Part shown: positions 26,072 to 32,438 of the stretch, piece by piece | How positions within the stretch are numbered: the stretch's first letter is position 1 | Layout: each line of letters begins with the position of its first letter | The notes under the pieces: model-generated | Told to the model about the DNA's origin: nothing | What the model saw: only the letters and a program-made list of their open reading frames with translations | Database searches by the model: none | From: Chloroflexia bacterium | GTDB lineage: Bacteria; Chloroflexota; Chloroflexia; Thermomicrobiales; UBA6265 | Length of the DNA: 32,438 bases | Direction: 5' to 3' | Assembly (NCBI GenBank): GCA_013697005.1 | Contig: JACCXM010000129.1 | Location: forward strand, 1 to 32,438 | Made by a program: the position numbers and the translations under genes

Positions 26072-27907
26072 ATGGACGAAACACCCGACGACGTCGCGCA
26101 CATGGACATCGCCGTCGATCTGGAGGACGCTCCCGCCTACGAGCTGGCACGGATGCGCCATTCCGCCGCCCATCTCATGGCGGAGGCGGTGCTGGAGATG
26201 TTTCCGGACGCCAAATTCGGTATCGGGCCCGCCATCGAGCACGGGTTCTATTACGATTTCGAGCTTCCCCGCCAACTTGCACCGGAAGATCTGGAAGAGA
26301 TCGATCGTCGCATGGCGGCCAACCACCAGAAGCGGGAGCCGTTCGTGCGCGAGGTCGTCTCCCGCGACGAGGCGCTGCGCATCTTCGGCGACAGCCCCTA
26401 CAAGGTCGAGCTGATTGAAGGTCTGCCCCCGGACGAGATCATCACGACCTATCAGCAAGGAGCGTTTCTCGATCTCTGCCGCGGTCCCCATGTTGCCAGC
26501 ACGGGTGAGATCGGTCCGTGGAAATTGACGTCCATCGCCGGCGCCTACTGGCGCGGCGACGAGAAGCGGCCGATGTTGCAACGCATCTACGGCACGGCCT
26601 GGCCGACCCAAGAAGAGCTCGACGCGCATGTGCAGCGGCTCGCGGAGGCGCAGCGCCGCGATCACCGCAGGCTTGGGCGCGAGCTCGATCTCTTCTCGGT
26701 GAACGAGGAGATCGGTCCTGGGCTCATTCTCTGGCACCCCAATGGCGCCATGATCCGCTATCTGGTCGAGCAATTCGAGCAAAAGGAACAGCTCGCGCGC
26801 GGCTATGATCTGGTCAACACGCCGCACATTGCTTCGGAAAAGATCTACCGCACATCCGGTCACCTCGAAACGTACCGCGAGAACATGTACTCGCCGATGA
26901 GCATCGAGGAGGTCGATTACTACCTCAAACCGATGAACTGACCCGCTCACATCATGATCTACAAGAACCAGATCCACTCCTACCGCGATTTGCCGATCCG
27001 GTTCGCCGAGCTGGGCACGGTCTATCGCTACGAGCGCTCCGGGACCCTCCACGGCATGTTGCGGGTCCGCGGGTTCACCCAGGACGACGCGCACATCTTC
27101 TGCACGTTGGAGCAGGTCGTCGCCGAGGTGCGCGGCGTGATCGACCTCGCCATTCACATGGCGGGGGTCTTCGGCTATGAGTTCCAGACGTATCTTTCGA
27201 CCCGCCCGGAAAAAACGATCGGCAGCGACGAGGTGTGGGACCGTGCCACCGGCGACCTCCGCCGGGCCATGGAGGAACGCGGGCTTTCGTACAAGATCGA
27301 TGAGGGCGCGGGAACCTTCTATGGTCCCAAGATCGACATCAAGTGGGTCGATGCCCTCGGCCGGGAGTGGACCGGCCCCACGATCCAGGTCGATTTCAAT
27401 CTGCCAGAGCGATTCGACGTCAACTACATCGCCGAGGATGGCGAGCGCCATCGCGTCGCCATGATCCACCGCACGCTGCTGGGTTCGATGGAGCGCTTCG
27501 TCGGCGGCTTGGTCGAACACTACGCCGGAGCGTTTCCGCTCTGGTTGGCGCCAACGCAAGCCGCGCTGATTCCGATTACCGACGACCAGATCGATTACGC
27601 CCGCGACGTCGCGCGCCGGCTTCAGGACGCCGGCCTGCGCGTCGCGGTCAACGACCGGCGCGACCGCATGCAGGCCAAAATTCGGGAAGCGCAGATGCAG
27701 AAAATTCCCTACATGCTCGTCATCGGCAAGCGCGAGGCCGCCGAGGACGCGGTCGCAGTCCGTCTCCGCAACGGCCGCGACCTGGGCGCGATGCCGGTTG
27801 CCACCTTCCTCGATCTGGCGCTCCCCCGCATCGCATCCCGCTCACTCTATCTGGACGAGGTCGAGGAATCAGCCGCGAGGGAGGCTGAGTTCGCGGTATC
27901 CACTTGA
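26072..27907 (+). CDS. thrS: Threonyl-tRNA synthetase (TGS-less) interrupted by an in-frame TGA at 26939-26941 in place of the zinc-ligand Cys codon
   Basis: Part 1: RHSAAHLMAEAV editing motif ... YYLKPMN-TGA. Part 2, same frame: PAHIMIYKNQIHSYRDLPIRFAELGTVYRYERSGTLHGMLRVRGFTQDDAHIFC...HRTLLGSMERFVGGLVEHYAGAFPLWLAP. ORFs 25997..26941 and 26954..27907 are in the same frame. Confidence 0.88.
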
Positions 27908-28047
27908 GCGCGCCGTGATGCGCCAGTGGAGAGTGAACGGAGGATGGTGTCGAAGCGGTTGGCGTCTATGATCGATTCCTCCGCGGAGCACGAGACAGTC
28001 TCCTCGTGTGACCCACGGACGGTAGGGAGTTTCGCGAACAATAGATA

Positions 28048-28063
28048 TAGTGAAAATTCACTA
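28048..28063. promoter_or_regulatory. 16-bp perfect inverted repeat TAGTGAA-AA-TTCACTA (operator-like)
   Basis: Located in a locally AT-rich intergenic stretch between thrS and the ABC importer operon. Confidence 0.45.
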
Positions 28064-28247
28064 CGCATCGTTCTCTCTGTGACGCCGATACCGTGTGCCG
28101 CGGAATGGGACAGCATCTCGCTATTTCCCCACCCGAATTTGATCTCGCGTTAGCCATGCCTCCCCAACTCGGTCAGATAATGATATTGTCCGCGAAGCAC
28201 CATGCGGTCGATTGGAGTGTCCGGCTCTCGCGTCAAAGGAGTGTCCG

Positions 28248-29381
28248 ATGATCAACGTGCTTCAGAAATCGTTGGATCGCCGCCGTATCCTCAAGAGCGG
28301 TGTGGCCGCTAGTGCCGCGCTGGCGCTCAACCCATTGTGGATGCCGGCCGGAGCCGCCGCCCAGGATGCGCCGGACTTGCCGGCCGACGCCTCCGACATG
28401 GACGCTCTGATCGAAGGGGCGCAACAGGAGAACAAGATCGTCTCCTACGGGATGCCCCGCGAATGGGCCAATCTTGGCGAGATGTGGGACACCTTCCAGG
28501 AGAAATACTCGATCGAAACCTGGGAAGACACCGACATGGGCTCCGCGACAGAGATCGCGAAGTTCCTCGCCGAAAAGGACAACCCCGTCGCCGACATCGG
28601 CGATATCGGTATCCTCTTCGCGCCGTCAGCGGTCCAGTTCGGCGTCGTCGCCCCGTTCAAGAACGATACTTGGGACGAAATCCCCGACTGGGCGAAGCAC
28701 CCCGATGGGCTGTGGGCCACGCAGTATTACGGCACGCTGTCATTCTGGGTGAACACGGATCTGGTCGATCCGGTGCCGCGCACCTGGGAGGATTTGCTCA
28801 AGCCCGAATACGCCGGCCTGGTCACGATCGACGATCCGCGCACGGCGGCGCAGGGCAACTTCGCGGTCATTGGCGCGGCGTTCGCCAACGGTGGTAATGA
28901 AACGGACGTCACCCCCGGTCTCGCCTACTTCAAGGAGATGAACGATATCGGGAATCTCAATCCGACGGGCCTGGATATCGGCAAGGTGCAGAAGGGCGAG
29001 GTCGCGCTGGGTATTGGCTGGGACTATCTCGGTCTTGGCTGGCGCGATACGCTGGCGGGCCAGGTGAATCTCGAGGTCGTCATCCCCGAAGACGGCACCA
29101 CCGTTGGACCGTACGTGTCGATCATCAACCAGTGGGCGCCGAATCCGCATGCCGCCCGCTTGATGCGGAACTTCATCCTCAGCCCCGAGGGCCAGGTCAT
29201 TTACACCAAGGGCTACGCCACGCCGATCCTGCCATCGGTCGAAATTCCCGCCGATATTCAGGCGAAGCGGCCTTCGCAGGAAGCCTATGCGGTGGCCACG
29301 CCGATTGAGAACTGGCCGGCGGCGGTCGCCTCCTTCCAGCAGATCGCCGATAGCTGGGGCAACGACGTCCTCGGTCAGTAG
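28248..29381 (+). CDS. ABC transporter extracellular solute-binding protein, Tat-type signal
   Basis: DRRRILKSGVAASAALALNPLW twin-Arg signal; QYYGTLSFWVNTDLVDPVPRTWEDLLKPEYAGLVTIDDPRTAAQGNFAVIGAAFANGG (Fe3+/polyamine/thiamine-type SBP). Confidence 0.88.
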   Translation: MINVLQKSLDRRRILKSGVAASAALALNPLWMPAGAAAQDAPDLPADASDMDALIEGAQQENKIVSYGMPREWANLGEMWDTFQEKYSIETWEDTDMGSATEIAKFLAEKDNPVADIGDIGILFAPSAVQFGVVAPFKNDTWDEIPDWAKHPDGLWATQYYGTLSFWVNTDLVDPVPRTWEDLLKPEYAGLVTIDDPRTAAQGNFAVIGAAFANGGNETDVTPGLAYFKEMNDIGNLNPTGLDIGKVQKGEVALGIGWDYLGLGWRDTLAGQVNLEVVIPEDGTTVGPYVSIINQWAPNPHAARLMRNFILSPEGQVIYTKGYATPILPSVEIPADIQAKRPSQEAYAVATPIENWPAAVASFQQIADSWGNDVLGQ

Positions 29382-29411
29382 TAGGCGACGGAGCGCCGGC
29401 AGGGTTCGCGC

Positions 29412-30350
29412 ATGGCAATCCCCACGGAACTGACGGCCGACGCACTGGCGAGGGTGGATGATGCGGGTCTCGCATCATCCACCTCCGCGCGCGTCTCGCC
29501 GTGGCGGACGCGGCTGGGAAGTCTCCCTTGGCCGATCGTTCCCTTTCTCATCTTCTGCTTCGTTCTCGAAATCGTGCCGGTAACGATCTTGATCCGCGAC
29601 AGTTTCCGCGAGCTGGGCATGGGGGCATTTACGCTGCGCAACTACGCGGCGCTCGCCGAACCGCTCTATTGGCACTCGCTGCGCAACAGCGTGCTGCTCT
29701 CGGCGGGCACCGCCCTCCTCGGCGCATTCTGGGGAGCCTTGGTCGCCGCCGCGATCGTGCGCGAACGTGGCCGCGCCCAGCGCTGGTTGATGGGGTTGGT
29801 GGCCACGACCTCGAACTTTTCGGGAATTCCATTGGCGCTCGCGTTCATCGCCGTCCTCGGCGCAAGCGGCTTCATCACGCTCCTGGTGCGCACCCTGTTT
29901 GGCTTTCGCCTCTATCCGCAAAACTTCACGCTCTATTCGTGGACTGGGCTGACACTCGTCTATCTCTATTTCCAGATTCCGCTGATGGTGCTCCTCTTCC
30001 TACCCGCGATCGCCCGGCTCAAACCGCAATGGCAGGAGGCCGCCGCTATGCTGGGGGCGTCCTCATGGGTCTTCTGGCGCCGCGTCGGCCTGCCCGTGAT
30101 GGCCGCGCCCTTCACCGCCGCGCTGGCGCTCCTCTTCGCCAACGCCCTCGGCGCCTATGCCACCGCCTGGGGTCTCTCCGGCGGCAAGTTGAGCCTCTTC
30201 ACGATCCAGATCGCGTTCGAAGTCAACGGCGATGTGAGCTTCGATCCCGGCAAAGCCAGCGCCATGTCATTGACCCTGGCGCTGCTGATGGCAGTCAGTA
30301 TTCTGGTGGCGCAATTGCTGGCGCGACGGACACAACGATGGTTAGTCTGA
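29412..30350 (+). CDS. ABC transporter permease
   Basis: Multiple TM segments; EAAAMLGASSWVFWRRVGLPVMAAPFTAALALLFANALGAYATA (EAA loop). Confidence 0.9.
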   Translation: MAIPTELTADALARVDDAGLASSTSARVSPWRTRLGSLPWPIVPFLIFCFVLEIVPVTILIRDSFRELGMGAFTLRNYAALAEPLYWHSLRNSVLLSAGTALLGAFWGALVAAAIVRERGRAQRWLMGLVATTSNFSGIPLALAFIAVLGASGFITLLVRTLFGFRLYPQNFTLYSWTGLTLVYLYFQIPLMVLLFLPAIARLKPQWQEAAAMLGASSWVFWRRVGLPVMAAPFTAALALLFANALGAYATAWGLSGGKLSLFTIQIAFEVNGDVSFDPGKASAMSLTLALLMAVSILVAQLLARRTQRWLV

Positions 30351-31213
30351 TCCCCGTCGCCGAGACCGCGCTCCCCGGGTCGCGGCGATCGCGACGCTCG
30401 ACCGGGGCGGTCCTGTTGCGGGTGGCGCTCATCGCGGCCGCGCTTTATCTGGCCCTCCCCCTGCTGGCGACGGTCGCCTTCTCCCTGGCCACCGTCTGGA
30501 GCCGGACCATCGTCCCCGAGGGCTTCACATTCGACTGGTATAACGCCGCAATTGCCGACGATCGCTTCTGGCCAACCACCATCCGCACGTTGCAGGCAAC
30601 TACCGCCGCCGCGATCATCAGCCCGCTCCTGGTCGTTCCCGCTCTCTTGATGGTCCATCTGCGCGCGCCGCGCTGGAAACCCTGGCTGGAGTTTCTCTCC
30701 ATCGTGCCCTGGGCGCTGCCTGGCGTGGTGCTGGCGCTGGCCATGATCCGGGCCTACATCAGCCCGTTCAATGTGAGCCGGCCCGGATTGCTGATCCTGA
30801 CCTACGTGCTGCTTTCGCTGCCGTTCATGTTCCGCTCCATCGATGCCGCGCTGTCGGCCATCGATGCGCGCACCCTGTCCGAGGCGGCGCAGATGCTGGG
30901 GGCCGGCTGGTTCGACATTGGCCGGAGGGTATTGCTACCGGGGATCATGCCGGGTCTCATGAGCGGCATCCTCCTCATCGCCGCGCTCGGCGCGGGTGAA
31001 TATGCCCTCGCCTCGCTGATGGCCGGTTCTGGCTGGAAGACATTTCCCATCTACCAGGCCCAGGCGCAGAGCGTGGATGGCCGCATCGCCAGCGCCCTGG
31101 CGGTGATCGGGTTGTTCTACACCCTGGTGGTCTCACTCAGCCTGCTCTTCATCGCCGGCCGCAACCAGAACCGGGGCGGAACCGCGGGCCTGCCGATAGC
31201 CGCGAACAAATAG
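30338..31213 (+). CDS. ABC transporter permease
   Basis: EAAQMLGAGWFDIGRRVLLPGIMPGLMSGILLIAALGAGEYALASLMAG (EAA loop); overlaps the upstream permease gene by 13 bp. Confidence 0.9.
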   Translation: MVSLIPVAETALPGSRRSRRSTGAVLLRVALIAAALYLALPLLATVAFSLATVWSRTIVPEGFTFDWYNAAIADDRFWPTTIRTLQATTAAAIISPLLVVPALLMVHLRAPRWKPWLEFLSIVPWALPGVVLALAMIRAYISPFNVSRPGLLILTYVLLSLPFMFRSIDAALSAIDARTLSEAAQMLGAGWFDIGRRVLLPGIMPGLMSGILLIAALGAGEYALASLMAGSGWKTFPIYQAQAQSVDGRIASALAVIGLFYTLVVSLSLLFIAGRNQNRGGTAGLPIAANK

Positions 31214-31255
31214 CCCACCGGCGCGACACTCGGCACAGGGGGTAGACGAGAACGC

Positions 31256-32341
31256 ATGGGTGCCAATCTTCAGGTCCGCGCCCTCTCCAAGGCGTTTGAC
31301 AACACGGTGGCCGTCGACGACGTTTCGCTCGATGTCAGTCCCGGCGAGTTCCTCTCGCTCCTGGGCCCATCGGGATGCGGCAAGACCACCACCTTGCGCC
31401 TGATCGCCGGACTCGAACGCGCGGACGATGGTGAAATCGTCATCGATGGTCGCGAGGTGACCAACGTCCCGCCGCAGCGACGCATGCTCGGCATGGTCTT
31501 TCAGCAGTACGCACTCTTTCCCAATCTCACCGCCTACGAAAACATCGCCTTCGCCTTGCGGGTTCGCCGCCAGTCCAAATCCGAGGTCGCGCGCCGCGTC
31601 GGCGAGCTGCTCGCCGTGGTCCACCTCGAAGATGCCGCCGGGCGCTACCCACACCAGCTCTCCGGCGGTATGCAGCAACGCGTGGCGTTGGCCCGCGCCC
31701 TCGCCGCGGAACCTCCCCTGCTCCTGCTCGATGAACCGCTCTCCGCGCTCGATGCTGCCATCCGCGACGAGCTGCGCACCGAGCTTCGCCGCCTGCAACG
31801 CCAACTCGAATTGACCGTTATTTATGTCACGCACGATCAGGCCGAAGCGATGGCGATCTCCGACCGCATCGTGGTCATGGACCGCGGCACGGTCAATCAG
31901 ATCGGCTCCCCGCAGGAGCTCTACGACCGTCCCGCCACGCGGTTCTCCGCCAGTTTCATCGGCGCCAGCAACCGCCGTCTTACGACGGTCGAGTTGGTCG
32001 ACGGAGAGCCCACGATTTCCTGGGGGACCGCGCGGCTTCCCGTCACCCCGAATGGCGCGGTGAATCCCGGTTCGACCGTGTTGGCGGTCTGGCGGCCGGA
32101 AGCGGCGGCCGTGTCGGCTCTATTGCCTGAATCGGCCGTGACCGCTGCCATGCCGAGCGCCTTGCGCGGCCGCATCGAGCTGGTCACCTTCCTCGGTCCG
32201 ATCACCCGGCTCGACGTCCGGGTTGATGGTGACGACGAACCGGTTCTGGTCGACCTCGTTTCCGCCGCGGCCGCCCATCTCGAAGCGGGACAAGTCATCA
32301 CCGTCACCGTTCCCCCCGACGCAATCCGGATCTACACCTGA
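31256..32341 (+). CDS. ABC transporter ATP-binding protein (PotA/FbpC/UgpC type)
   Basis: LLGPSGCGKTTTLRLIAGLE, LSGGMQQRVALARALA, LLLLDEPLSALDAAIRDELR; C-terminal TOBE-like region. Confidence 0.95.
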   Translation: MGANLQVRALSKAFDNTVAVDDVSLDVSPGEFLSLLGPSGCGKTTTLRLIAGLERADDGEIVIDGREVTNVPPQRRMLGMVFQQYALFPNLTAYENIAFALRVRRQSKSEVARRVGELLAVVHLEDAAGRYPHQLSGGMQQRVALARALAAEPPLLLLDEPLSALDAAIRDELRTELRRLQRQLELTVIYVTHDQAEAMAISDRIVVMDRGTVNQIGSPQELYDRPATRFSASFIGASNRRLTTVELVDGEPTISWGTARLPVTPNGAVNPGSTVLAVWRPEAAAVSALLPESAVTAAMPSALRGRIELVTFLGPITRLDVRVDGDDEPVLVDLVSAAAAHLEAGQVITVTVPPDAIRIYT

Positions 32342-32376
32342 CACCCAGACACCCGGCCACCACGTCACCCTTCGTC

Positions 32377-32438
32377 CTACTCGATGCTCCCGTAACCAGC
32401 CAGCAGCGAGCGCCCCGGCTCCAGGCGCGTGTCGTTCC
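32377..32438 (-). CDS. C-terminal fragment of a minus-strand CDS extending beyond the window
   Basis: ...NDTRLEPGRSLLAGYGSIE* in frame to the window edge; follows convergently from the ABC operon. Confidence 0.4.
   Translation of the reverse strand, partial: NDTRLEPGRSLLAGYGSIE

Noticed and set aside
26939-26941. Genome-wide reassignment of UGA to Cys as the explanation for the thrS TGA
   Set aside because: TGA serves as a normal terminator of several genes here (VanW-like, GNAT, ABC ATPase with ATGA overlap, permease). Cys is encoded by TGC/TGT throughout, so only a site-specific explanation is tenable.
25751-27559. 602-aa minus-strand ORF antisense to the T-box leader and thrS
   Set aside because: It overlaps a clear thrS and T-box on the plus strand. 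Its translation is low-complexity, has no recognisable family, and is typical of GC-rich antisense open frames.
26954-27907. A naturally split two-subunit ThrRS with the second half starting at ATG 26954
   Set aside because: There is no Shine-Dalgarno. The cut removes the zinc Cys and the conserved PxH from both halves, and codons PAHI between the stop and the ATG remain conserved in frame. Not fully excluded, but less parsimonious.

Overview
GC-rich 32.4 kb bacterial chromosomal window. The gene content suggests a Chloroflexota/Thermomicrobia-like organism; this is inference and was not tested. Contents in order: a 2,000+ aa secreted protein with X25-like and SpaA/Cna-B-type repeats; a secreted metzincin-like protease; RidA; a GYD-domain protein; a VanW/YoaR-like protein; a DUF2342 metalloprotease; a DUF5946 protein; a GNAT acetyltransferase; hicAB; an ABC-2 exporter behind a well-formed attenuator leader; a small hypothetical gene with a structured leader; glpD; a rhodanese sulfurtransferase; a GATase1-like protein; vapBC; a beta-carbonic anhydrase; a ScyD/ScyE-like beta-propeller; a D,D-carboxypeptidase; T-box-controlled thrS; and a four-gene SBP/permease/permease/ATPase ABC importer operon. 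Main observations: (1) thrS has an in-frame TGA exactly at the invariant zinc-ligand Cys codon (KPMN-[TGA]-PAH), while the downstream frame and the other two zinc ligands are intact; (2) the ABC exporter leader (about 14940-15215) has a 13-nt anti-terminator segment that competes with an intrinsic terminator, overlapped by a possible 42-aa leader peptide; (3) the giant repeat protein splits into Lys-less, Cys-paired N-terminal repeats and Lys/Asn (isopeptide-competent) C-terminal repeats, and its C-terminus is overwritten by a hairpin/heptamer repeat.
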